Shown here piece by piece: positions 55,868 through 64,000 of a DNA stretch of 64,000 bases (its first letter is position 1; each line of letters starts with the position of its first letter). The stretch is from positions 1,860,001-1,924,000 of the forward strand of contig JAGVVL010000015.1 in the NCBI GenBank assembly GCA_018287875.1, in the 5' to 3' direction. The notes beneath the pieces were generated by a model. That model made no database searches, was not told the origin of the DNA, and was given only the letters and a program-made list of their open reading frames with translations. This DNA is from Nigrospora sphaerica (Eukaryota > Ascomycota > Sordariomycetes > Amphisphaeriales > Apiosporaceae). Made by a program: the position numbers and the translations under genes.

Positions 55868-55899
55868 TCTGTTGCTCACGTGTAGACGCAAATCTTCCC

Positions 55900-58800
55900 C
55901 TAAAAGCCGACGCTACCGATCACAACCTCCTGGGTGACCAGGCCGTAGATCCAGGCGGCCTCGGAGACGCTGGCGCACTGGAAGCACCACTTGTTGACCT
56001 GGCCAATGTTGGTGCCGCCCTTTTCGGCGACGCCGAGCTCGCCCGACTCGTCGCGGACCTCCTCCCAGACGTTGAGCAGGATACCGCGGCTGCCGAGGCG
56101 GCTGAAGCAGCGGCTGCCGAGGACAACGTCGAGGCGCACGACGGGCGTCTGGTCCTTGGCTGACTTCTTGGGTATGGTAGTGACGACGATGCGCTTCTCG
56201 AGGCCCTGGTACTTGCGCAGGCCCTGGCGCGTGCCCTGGTCCGGCCGCGTCACCTCGAGCACGCAGTTGCCGTGGTCCTCCCACTTGCTAGCCGTGATCA
56301 TGAGGTGCAGCCGGATCTTCAGGTTGTTAGTCGCCAGGGACTGCTGCTTCGCGCGGCTGCTGTTGGCCGCGCTGATGGACGGCGAGCGCGGCGGCGTGCT
56401 CGATGCTGACGACGGGGCGTAGAGACTCGCTTCCTGGCTGTTGTTTTGCTTGCCGACCGACGACCTGGCAATGTTGAACGACCTGTTGCCGCCGCCCATA
56501 AGTCGTTTCAGGAACGACGACGCCGACTGTGTCGACGCGTGGGAGATGCTGGGCGTCGACTGTGAAGGAGCACGAGTCGACGCGCGATAGCTGTTCTTGC
56601 GGCCAAACCAGCTGCGGCGACGAGAGGAACCGTCGCCCTCCTCGTCGCCGGCTGGGGTCGCATGGCGCTGGCCGAAGGCACGCACGCGCGCCTCTTCCTC
56701 GAGCACTTTGTACTTCGCGTTGTCCATACGAGCGCGGTGCACCGCCATGTAGAGCGCCTCGCAGTCGTTGTACGAGGACGTACGGAAACGGAAAAACGAC
56801 GACTCGACCCGGGCCATCTTGGTGTAGAAACGCGCGTAGCTGAGGACCGGGGACCTTATCTCGAGATCCACAACGGTGCTGTTTCGGAGCATGACCAGAG
56901 GGGTGAGGTCCATGGCGAGAAGGGGCCGCTCGTCGTCCGGCGGTGGGCCATTACGTAGCGGGTATACCTCTATCAACCCGGGTGTGGTGACGACAGAGCA
57001 CTGCTCGGTCCACAAGTCCCGCCAGCATCCTCGGCGGTTGTCCCAAAATGATATCGAAGCGGTAGATTGGAAAGAATAGCCCGGGGTTTCAGTTCCGAAC
57101 CTAGGCAGGGCCGTCTGGGAAATCGACGCTGACGGCGGGATGCTCTCCATACGATCAGAACTTTCCCAGTCGGAGGACGGCTCATGCGACTGCCTGATAC
57201 TAATGGCCGGCGTCGTATCCGGTATGTCGGCGGCCTCCAATTCGTCGTCGGAAGAATAAGCATCCGACGAGTCATCTTCGCCCTCGTCCTCGTCAAATTC
57301 TGATGATGACGATGATGCTGATTCCTCGGAAGAAATGTCAGACGGATGGTACTCGTGCTTCAACGGAGACGAAGTACGCCGTTTAACCCTGCCCGAGGTA
57401 GGCTCGGGGGGCGACAAGGTGGGTGATTTCTGTGACAGAGGAGTTCGATGAGCTGGGGGCGGAGGTGCTTCCTCCTGGTGGCTTCCCGTATTCCTGGAGG
57501 AAGATTTCCGCAGGTCGAGGGGCTCTGGTCGCATTTGCTCATGCAGATAACGCGAGCTATCGTCATCACGGGACGAGAAATCGGGCCGCATATGCTCCCG
57601 GAGAGGGTGAGACCTGTCCTCATCACTAGCCGAAAACGAGTCTGCGTATCGTGATCTTGGGTATTCATCGTGAGTCGGCGTGGTTTCTGGGGAGGGGCTG
57701 GCCGTCCGGTCGGATGACGCATTGCGGACGTCCGGGGCACTGCTGGTGCGCGCGTGGTGCCGGCTCGGCGTCGTCTGAAGATCAGGGCTCGAGTCAGAGC
57801 GGAGGTGCGACTGTGAAATGGCCGAAAGTCGCATATGCTTCCTTTCTCCGAGAGGTGCGTCATCCATTGTCGGTTGCGGGTGGAGGATGAGCGATTGAGG
57901 GCCCGAGGCCTCGACCTTGATCACCTCTGGCGGGATGGGGTTGGTGCCGAGAATGCCTATCCATTCCATAACCTGCTCCCCATTGTCCGTGGTCAGGGAA
58001 AGCAATTCATACCACTCATCCCTTGCGCCCCTGATCATAACAACAAGCTCGTGCTTTGTGTCTCCTCTTCGTGCGGAGAATTGACCACTGATAACTGGCG
58101 CAAAGAGGAGCCAAGATCGGCCACCACTGCCCGTCTCTCGAATCAGAAGATCGCAAGGGTCCGACTTGAAGCGCTGGTTGTCGCGGTATATGAGCTCGAC
58201 TTGGCACTCGAGTCGCTGCCCGTTGCTGTGACGAAGCCTCAGCGAGAATGGGTCCTTGGCGTAGACTTGCCGGAAGCGGTCTATCTGGACATTGTCAAGG
58301 GCCGCCAATGTCTCTAGATCCCGGACTCGAGACACGTCGGTGTTCATGGCATCTTCGTCAACCACTCGGGCTCTCTCTTCTTTGTGCTTTCGGCGGGACT
58401 TCTCTTGCAACTTCTCCCAGTCCTCCTCGAGGCCGTGGTATCTCTCTGTTCTTGTCGTGGCCCGGTAGCCCTGCGTCCTGTCAGTAAAGGTGTACCTGAA
58501 AACATGCGATTCGCAGGAGTGTTCAAAATAGCTTACCTTGATGAACTTAGAGATATATTTGACACGGACCAGAGGTCTCTTGAGGAGGTGAGCCACGTCA
58601 ATGCGTTGCCCGTCTTCGTTGAGCACGTCACCTTGCTCATTGCGAGGCAAGGCGCCAATGAGGGAGTCCTCATCGTCGGGGCTGAGGGGCGCCAGATTGA
58701 CAATCAGGTCTTCAAAGCCCAACCGCCAGACATCAATGTAGTGGTTGTAAATGGGATAGGCCGACTCGAGCCACTGGGGCAGGCGACGGGCATCCGACAG

Positions 58801-61800
58801 AGGGCATCGCCTGTGGGCGTTTCTGAGCTTCTCCAGAACGATACCCATCTGCACAACCGACCTGCCCATACCGCCCTCCTTCGGCCTACCCAGGGGGGCA
58901 GGGATCAAGGGATCCCTGGGAGGCGAGTCATTCTCGTTGACGACCTGGGTCAGAAGGACAGGGATGACACCATCTACCAGCGTCTTGAGCTCTCTTTGGA
59001 AGAGATTCTCGTCGCGAACGAAATCTTTCAGAAGCCCGTCGAGGGTAGCATTACGCAAATGGCTCGAGGTGCGGTGCACGCTGCGAGCGGACTTCAGGCT
59101 GCCGCTTCTGCCAGGCCTGGGGCTCTCATCAGGAAGCGAAAGGGCCGAGACAAGGTCAGAGTGCCTGGTGAGCCGTCGCTTCACGCCGCACTTGTTACTC
59201 CTGTTCCGAGACAGAGTCGACCCAGTGCCGCGCGTAAGCTTGGTTACGGTGGAGTCGGAGACCACCGATGCCATATCCGAGTCTCGCACACTGTCAGTCT
59301 CGCCGGATAGAATGGTGGATAGCTCATGCCTGCCGGTCGTGGGTGGCCGTCGTCTAGAATGCGAATACGACGGTGCTGAGCGACCCGAATCTGTCAGGGA
59401 CTCGTCGTCGCGAGAGGAGCGGCTCGCTTTGGATCCAGACGACCTGCGCCGAATGTGGTAGTCGTCTTCGCCTTCAGGCCGGTCATCGATTTGGATCTCT
59501 TCCGAGCAGCTGGGGTAGGTCGTAGGTATAGGCCTGGGCGGTGCTGATTCGCCGCGGAATGCCTCCATAAACCGATCCTTGAAGCCCTTCTTCAAACTGG
59601 ACTTGGACGATGTGTTTCTCGTGGCCCTGCTCCGCCGCAGTCCGGTGGGTGTGGCACTACGCTCGCCAGTCGCTGCCGAGTCCTCGGAAGATATCACCGA
59701 TTCTTCGGGCTCGGTGGCCTTCGTAATGGTACCATCCTCGCCTGCGCGCGAGGTAAGGACGGATGGGAGCTCTGAGGAGGTCAACTCGGAGGCAGTCAAC
59801 TCGGAGGCAGTCAACTCGGAAGTTGTCAACTCGGAGGCGGTCAGTTCCGAAGCTGTCAACTCGGAAGCCGTCAACTCAGAGGCAGTCTGATCAGAAGCGG
59901 TCAAGTCAGAAGAGGTCAGATCCGAAGCTTGGTCCGACTTGCTAGGCTCTCTGTATTTGCTTTGTTGCGTAGAGGTAGAGCGCTTCGTCCTGATCTCACT
60001 GGGCCGGACTCTTTCAGCAGGACCTTTCTGCGACTCACGCGCAAGAGCAGGTTCATTTTCCATAAAGGGGTCGACTGTCTTGTTCAGCCAGGACTCGATG
60101 CTCCTCGGCTGATTAGCCACAGGTCTGGGCGGCGGTTCCACCCTTTCACTGATGATTTTTCTGCCCTGGGTCAGAGCTTGCTTCAAGACGTTAGTAGCAT
60201 CTCGGAAGCTTGGGTTCCTCTTCGTCTTGGGCCGTTTGGAGGAGCTGCCTCGCGCCGGCAGGTCCAGTTCGCTGAATGCCGAGTACCCTACGGGTATTTC
60301 TGCCAGCTTCGACGGCAGGCTGGGTGGCCGGTCGGACTCTCCATCAGATTCTTCGGATCCACTAGTCCAAGAGTCCTCGTCGGAAACTTCCTCGGTCAAG
60401 TCGGTGTTGGTATTGGTGTGAGTCTTGGCGGCAGACTTCCCCGACAGCTTCGTCGACTTTTGACCGTTGCTTCGTCGCGTGTGTGTATTGGACATCTCGG
60501 ATTCCGCATCCTCGAATACCTCAATGATGTCTGAAGGCGAGGCATTCCGGCGACTGTTTGTTGTCTTGTCGCTTGGCTCTCGAGACTTCTGGCGTGTAGA
60601 AGCACGTACAGTGCTAACACTCTCTGACCTCTGGCTACCGCGAGAATGACCACGCGCGCCGTCATCCGGCAGCGATGATCTCGAAGGCCGCACCCTAATA
60701 CCGTCATCTTCAGTAGCTTTCTTGCCGGTAGACATTCGATTCCTGTCATCCGGCTGCGCTGATTTGGAAGGCCGTATCCTGATACCGTCGTCCGGCGCTG
60801 TTGACCTCCATGGTCGCACCCTGATACCGTCATCCGGCAACGTTGACCTCGACGGCCGTACCCGGATGCCGTCATCATCAATCGTCTTTTTACGGGCCGA
60901 AACTCTTACACCGTCTTCGCCGCTGGTTTTTGGCCTGAGCCCGCGCGGCTTTTCCTCCACAATGACCTCCACCTCCTCTGACAAGGTGCTCTCTCTATCG
61001 CCGCCTTCCGATCTCGCACCCCTGAAGTGGGAGCGTTCGCGACTGCGGCTGCCTACAGACCTTGAGTCGCTGTAGCGCTTGATGGACGGGGGATCTGGTA
61101 TCTCAACTCGTTCGGCCCAAGCTTTGATTTTCTTCTTCATCGCGGGATTCACCGTTGTTCGCGCCAGCATGTCCCTGCCTGGTGCGAGGGCTTGGCTCGC
61201 TTCGGGCTTCTTAGGCGATTTGCCCTTCCTGTTTTTCATCCAGTTGGTGTCACTGACGACACGTTTCTTGGGCGGCAGGTTCAGGGGGGGCTCCGCGCGC
61301 TGTTCCTTGCTCGGCTCGTCGGCGGCCTTCTCCTGCTCTACCACGATAACAGGTCTTGAGGGGGCCCGCGCAGGGGCCGACTTGCGGTTTTCGCGCTTCT
61401 TGATCCTTACGCGGTCCTCCTCGGTTACGCTCTCTTCATCGACCTGGATGTTGACCTCGCTGGGTTCGCTTGGCGCAGCGTAAGGATCGGCTGCAGCCAT
61501 CGCGGCGGCGTTCTTCTTCTGCCACTGCTTGACCCGGTCGTGAACACCGCCGGGCGCTTGCACCTTGCGCATGTTGGCCTCGCGCATCTCTTGTTTGACC
61601 TGCTCCAGCGTCATTCGCCGCTGGCGGGCGGCCTCTCTATCGGCTGCCAAGCGGGCAGGAGAGGGCCGGCCAAGCAGAAAGTCGCCGAGCAGAGTCGGCG
61701 GCGGCCTCATGGTGGCAGACCTCGGACGCACGCCGGCGGAGTGTGGCCGCTTGGAAGACTCGCCGCCGCCGCCGCCGCTGGCAGTAGCGGCGGCGGCGGG

Positions 61801-61914
61801 GGGCGTCGCTGCCTTGTCCTTGGGGGCGGCATCGGGATTTGGTGATTTGGGTGCAGTCGCCGGGCGCGGAGTAGTGGGAGTCGCGGGTTTGTCTTTGTCT
61901 TCTTCGGTCGTCAT
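55900..61914 (-). CDS. giant repeat-rich protein with DH/PH-like regions
   Basis: Two exons, 61914-58537 and 58470-55900, 1,982 residues. The 66-nt intron (GTAAGC donor, TTTACTGAC branch, GACGCAG acceptor) is in frame and stop-free, so it could be missed. The N-terminal ~950 residues are disordered: Ala/Pro-rich, Lys/Arg-rich, then units like DDGIRVRPSRSTLP (about 330-420) and ten or more STELTA-like pentapeptides (about 655-725). At about 955-1130 a helical block beginning LLKDFVRDENLFQRELKTLV resembles the first helix of a Dbl-homology RhoGEF domain. A beta-rich PH-like region follows (about 1180-1305), and a second PH-like one lies at about 1600-1725 (FWDNRRGCWRDLWTEQCSVV). The C-terminal end is a conserved-looking module finishing EVVIGSVGF. 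Gene reality is near certain; RhoGEF-like function is only a suggestion. Confidence 0.9.
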   Translation of the reverse strand: MTTEEDKDKPATPTTPRPATAPKSPNPDAAPKDKAATPPAAAATASGGGGGESSKRPHSAGVRPRSATMRPPPTLLGDFLLGRPSPARLAADREAARQRRMTLEQVKQEMREANMRKVQAPGGVHDRVKQWQKKNAAAMAAADPYAAPSEPSEVNIQVDEESVTEEDRVRIKKRENRKSAPARAPSRPVIVVEQEKAADEPSKEQRAEPPLNLPPKKRVVSDTNWMKNRKGKSPKKPEASQALAPGRDMLARTTVNPAMKKKIKAWAERVEIPDPPSIKRYSDSRSVGSRSRERSHFRGARSEGGDRESTLSEEVEVIVEEKPRGLRPKTSGEDGVRVSARKKTIDDDGIRVRPSRSTLPDDGIRVRPWRSTAPDDGIRIRPSKSAQPDDRNRMSTGKKATEDDGIRVRPSRSSLPDDGARGHSRGSQRSESVSTVRASTRQKSREPSDKTTNSRRNASPSDIIEVFEDAESEMSNTHTRRSNGQKSTKLSGKSAAKTHTNTNTDLTEEVSDEDSWTSGSEESDGESDRPPSLPSKLAEIPVGYSAFSELDLPARGSSSKRPKTKRNPSFRDATNVLKQALTQGRKIISERVEPPPRPVANQPRSIESWLNKTVDPFMENEPALARESQKGPAERVRPSEIRTKRSTSTQQSKYREPSKSDQASDLTSSDLTASDQTASELTASELTASELTASELTTSELTASELTASELTSSELPSVLTSRAGEDGTITKATEPEESVISSEDSAATGERSATPTGLRRSRATRNTSSKSSLKKGFKDRFMEAFRGESAPPRPIPTTYPSCSEEIQIDDRPEGEDDYHIRRRSSGSKASRSSRDDESLTDSGRSAPSYSHSRRRPPTTGRHELSTILSGETDSVRDSDMASVVSDSTVTKLTRGTGSTLSRNRSNKCGVKRRLTRHSDLVSALSLPDESPRPGRSGSLKSARSVHRTSSHLRNATLDGLLKDFVRDENLFQRELKTLVDGVIPVLLTQVVNENDSPPRDPLIPAPLGRPKEGGMGRSVVQMGIVLEKLRNAHRRCPLSDARRLPQWLESAYPIYNHYIDVWRLGFEDLIVNLAPLSPDDEDSLIGALPRNEQGDVLNEDGQRIDVAHLLKRPLVRVKYISKFIKVSYFEHSCESHVFRYTFTDRTQGYRATTRTERYHGLEEDWEKLQEKSRRKHKEERARVVDEDAMNTDVSRVRDLETLAALDNVQIDRFRQVYAKDPFSLRLRHSNGQRLECQVELIYRDNQRFKSDPCDLLIRETGSGGRSWLLFAPVISGQFSARRGDTKHELVVMIRGARDEWYELLSLTTDNGEQVMEWIGILGTNPIPPEVIKVEASGPQSLILHPQPTMDDAPLGERKHMRLSAISQSHLRSDSSPDLQTTPSRHHARTSSAPDVRNASSDRTASPSPETTPTHDEYPRSRYADSFSASDEDRSHPLREHMRPDFSSRDDDSSRYLHEQMRPEPLDLRKSSSRNTGSHQEEAPPPPAHRTPLSQKSPTLSPPEPTSGRVKRRTSSPLKHEYHPSDISSEESASSSSSEFDEDEGEDDSSDAYSSDDELEAADIPDTTPAISIRQSHEPSSDWESSDRMESIPPSASISQTALPRFGTETPGYSFQSTASISFWDNRRGCWRDLWTEQCSVVTTPGLIEVYPLRNGPPPDDERPLLAMDLTPLVMLRNSTVVDLEIRSPVLSYARFYTKMARVESSFFRFRTSSYNDCEALYMAVHRARMDNAKYKVLEEEARVRAFGQRHATPAGDEEGDGSSRRRSWFGRKNSYRASTRAPSQSTPSISHASTQSASSFLKRLMGGGNRSFNIARSSVGKQNNSQEASLYAPSSASSTPPRSPSISAANSSRAKQQSLATNNLKIRLHLMITASKWEDHGNCVLEVTRPDQGTRQGLRKYQGLEKRIVVTTIPKKSAKDQTPVVRLDVVLGSRCFSRLGSRGILLNVWEEVRDESGELGVAEKGGTNIGQVNKWCFQCASVSEAAWIYGLVTQEVVIGSVGF
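59745..59945 (-). repeat. 15-bp coding minisatellite (STELTA-type units)
   Basis: Tandem 15-bp units in the giant gene encode about a dozen pentapeptides of the form S-E/D-L/Q-T-A/S/T. Neighbouring units differ mainly at synonymous or third positions. Confidence 0.9.
60650..60930 (-). repeat. coding repeats, DDGIRVRP units
   Basis: About six diverged ~45-bp units in the giant gene encode variants of DDGIRVRPSRSTLP. The same nucleotide words (GACGGTATCAGGGT-like) recur on the minus strand. Confidence 0.85.
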
Positions 61915-64000
61915 GGTCTGCGGCGACGGGATCGGGTAAGCTTGAGCTGCATGCTAGGAATCGCGGGGGAGAGAGAAGTGGGAAGCGTGCTGCGGTGCTC
62001 ATGTGCTGATGGCCGATCGGCACGACGGTTCGACCAAATGGGGCGACTGGTCTACGACAGCCGCATTCCTGGCCGCGGCATAGAGAGTGGTGGGAGGGGA
62101 GCGGCAGTTGGTAGGAGTTGGGTGCAGAGCTCACCTCTTGTGTACTACATAGATTTCATGCTGTCGCCGGGTGGTGGGTACGCAGGTGTCGCCGGAAAGG
62201 CACGGAACCAGACTGGCGAAGTTGCGGCTCGCTTATGCTCCTTCATACGGGCTGTTCGGCGGGGGTGGGTTTGGATTGGATTCGAAGCAGGCGAAAGAAA
62301 GCGAGGGGCAAGACTTGGTGGCCGCCGGTGCTTGGATTTGGAAGACGTAGGTAAACAGTAAACCGAGATCCGACGCAGGCGCAGGCGCAGGCGCAGGCGC
62401 AGGCGAGGGCGGAAAGGAGAGCGGACAAAAGCAGACCGATTGAGAGCCACCCGCGATCTGGATCCAATATCCGGCGTTGGTGTTGCGTCTAGTTGGACGC
62501 GGTGCCACTCGGCCTGCTCGGGCGGTCCTGGGGGCATCTACGTGGGCATGGACGCGTATCGAAATGCATAGTCCGGAGTCGCAAGGTGCCTTCACGTCGT
62601 CGATCGCGCATCCGCCGGGTGCTTGGAGAGCTTCGCCCTGATGACTTGGGACCTGGTGCTAAAAGCGTCCGGCTTTCGACTGGTCGGCGAGTCGGGTCGC
62701 GGGTCTCGTCGATGCCCTAGTAACGGGTCCCTCGACCTGGCCCAAGGCCAACGACGTAAACAATCCCACCGGACGTGGGGCGGCGTTTGGCTTCTGTCAT
62801 GGTCCAGTCCCCTCCATTCTGGTCCATCCATCATCCTTGGCGTCGCGTGCTGGGGCCTGGTACTTGGTAGAAATCACTGGCAGTCGGCCCAAGCAGATGA
62901 GGGCAGGGGACGTGGCCCCGTTCAGCGTCGCCAGTGCCGCCCAGCGCCGCCCAGCCCGTCGCTAGCTGCTGCGCTGGGTGCCGGCATCCCTGTTTTCGTG
63001 GCTGCATTCGGCCTGCTTTTTCCCTGCTGCTGTAGCCCATTGTTTGGAACAATGGCCCGTACAAAACCTTAGGCACTTCAGTTAGATCCAGATTGGTGAA
63101 GCTTGCCCAGTGATGACCTGCCAACTGGGATGGCCCGGCAGCCCGGCAGTCCGGCCGACTTAATAGTGCCGCTGTGCAGACGCCCGCGCTTGACACCACT
63201 TTTCGAGACCCTGCACGCGGGCCCCCCATGGGCATGGACGGAAGTCGAGAGAGCTGCATTGGGATCCCTCCGGTTCGGGTCGACGACACAACACACGCTC
63301 GCGCAGGAAGTCACCAGGCGCAAACGTACTGGGAACGCCGAACTACCATCCAGTCTCTCTATCACTCTCTGCCTCGCCCGATGGGTGCGAGTGCTGCCCC
63401 CGGTTCCACCCGGGCTCATCGTACATGAAGTACCCTAGGTATGTAACCTGTCCAGGTCCATTCTGGGTTCTGATACCAGACGACGGGCCCCGGTGTTGTG
63501 ATATCGGTCATTCACATTATGGCTAGGTCGGAATGTCTGACCGTCCGCATTGTTCAGATGACATGGGACCCTATCACTGGCGGCTGTTGGCCCAGCATTT
63601 GGCATCACCAAACCGCATATGGTTAGGTAAGTATGTACCTGTCATGGGTGCTCCTGTAAGTCTTCCTCGCCCACTTGCGGCTTCCGCGGGTAGCATCGCA
63701 AGCCGTCTTCCAATCGGCAAGGCTGGATGTGACACCCAAAAGGAGGTGTGCGTGAATACTATGAGCAATCAACCCTGAATCTACAGACGGGGTCCAGACT
63801 GTGGATTGGGAGCCCTTACTTGGGCGCCGACGTCTCATTACCCCGAGATTTGCCTTCATTTCCTACTGGAGCAAGTCGAATCTCCTTCCCAATTGGATTT
63901 CTGGTTACTCCGACCCGACTTGGAGCTTCCAAGATACGCGGGAGCTTTGCGACTGGCCTTGCCAGCGGCGGCGTACGCTCCTTACATAAATACCCAGCCA
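61915..64000. other. upstream region of the giant gene
   Basis: Promoter and 5' leader of the minus-strand giant gene, then unassigned DNA to the window end. Contains a hexanucleotide GCAGGC tract (62374-62405) and TAGGTA-type words near 63434 and 63623. No supported gene. Confidence 0.5.
62374..62405. repeat. (GCAGGC)n hexanucleotide repeat
   Basis: Five consecutive GCAGGC units about 460 bases upstream of the giant gene's start codon. Confidence 0.93.

Larger units (their letters stand above)
45123..55899. other. 10.8-kb stretch with no supported gene
   Basis: No frame here has a recognisable domain, a consistent splice model or a good start. The largest (51610-52416 minus; 53208-53918 plus; 53447-54127 plus) overlap one another in different frames and look like GC-rich chance ORFs. 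Contents I can name: long poly-G/C tracts, compound CT/TG microsatellites at 48534-48621, an inverted repeat at 46512-46536 and the large TC tract next to 55900. It is unusually long for such a gene-free span. Confidence 0.5.

Overview
The window looks like nuclear DNA of a filamentous ascomycete (Pezizomycotina, most likely Sordariomycetes). Supporting signs are GC-rich coding sequence, short GT-AG introns with CTGAC/CTAAC-type branch points, widely spaced single genes on both strands with no operons, pyrimidine-rich leaders, a Neurospora grg-1/ccg-1-type gene, a Zn2Cys6 transcription factor, and a repeat island with C-to-T biased (RIP-like) decay. Genus and species cannot be told from the sequence alone.

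Layout. 0.8-2.6 kb: FAD-dependent oxidoreductase of the DAO/TDA3 type (minus). 4.3-4.9 kb: thiol (glutathione-type) peroxidase (plus). 5.3-6.8 kb: divergent 6-phosphogluconate dehydrogenase-like protein (minus). 8.8-9.3 kb: lipocalin-like protein (plus). 9.9 kb: tRNA-Thr(AGT) with a tiny intron. 10.4-11.2 kb: conserved fungal protein of unknown function (minus). 13.5-13.9 kb: grg-1/ccg-1 homologue (plus).

13.9-21.8 kb is a repeat island. It holds two 5'-truncated LINEs, each bounded by an exact 14-bp target-site duplication, and a solo LTR bounded by a 5-bp duplication. It also holds decayed coding relics (one DEAH-helicase-like), a diverged copy of the grg-1 3' flank, a 41-bp direct repeat, and two doubtful orphan genes.

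21.8-22.7 kb: EXPERA/EBP-family membrane protein (plus). 23.2-25.3 kb: six-exon sugar transporter (minus). 27.6-28.1 kb: SnoaL/NTF2-like protein (minus). 29.2-30.3 kb: MARVEL-domain membrane protein (minus). 32.7-34.5 kb: MFS-DHA2 transporter of the vacuolar amino-acid type (plus). 37.7-38.4 kb: ribosome-biogenesis factor Nop16 (minus). 42.5-45.1 kb: Zn2Cys6 transcription factor (minus). 55.9-61.9 kb: a ~1,980-residue repeat-rich protein with DH/PH-like regions (minus).

The remainder is intergenic, rich in microsatellites and long poly-G/poly-C tracts, and includes a 10.8-kb stretch (45.1-55.9 kb) in which I support no gene. The genes are mainly housekeeping, redox and transport functions and do not form an evident pathway or secondary-metabolite cluster. 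I found no convincing wholly new system. The best leads are the island at 14-21.8 kb, the substrate-site changes in the 6PGDH-like enzyme, introns whose length is a multiple of three, and the internally repeated giant protein.
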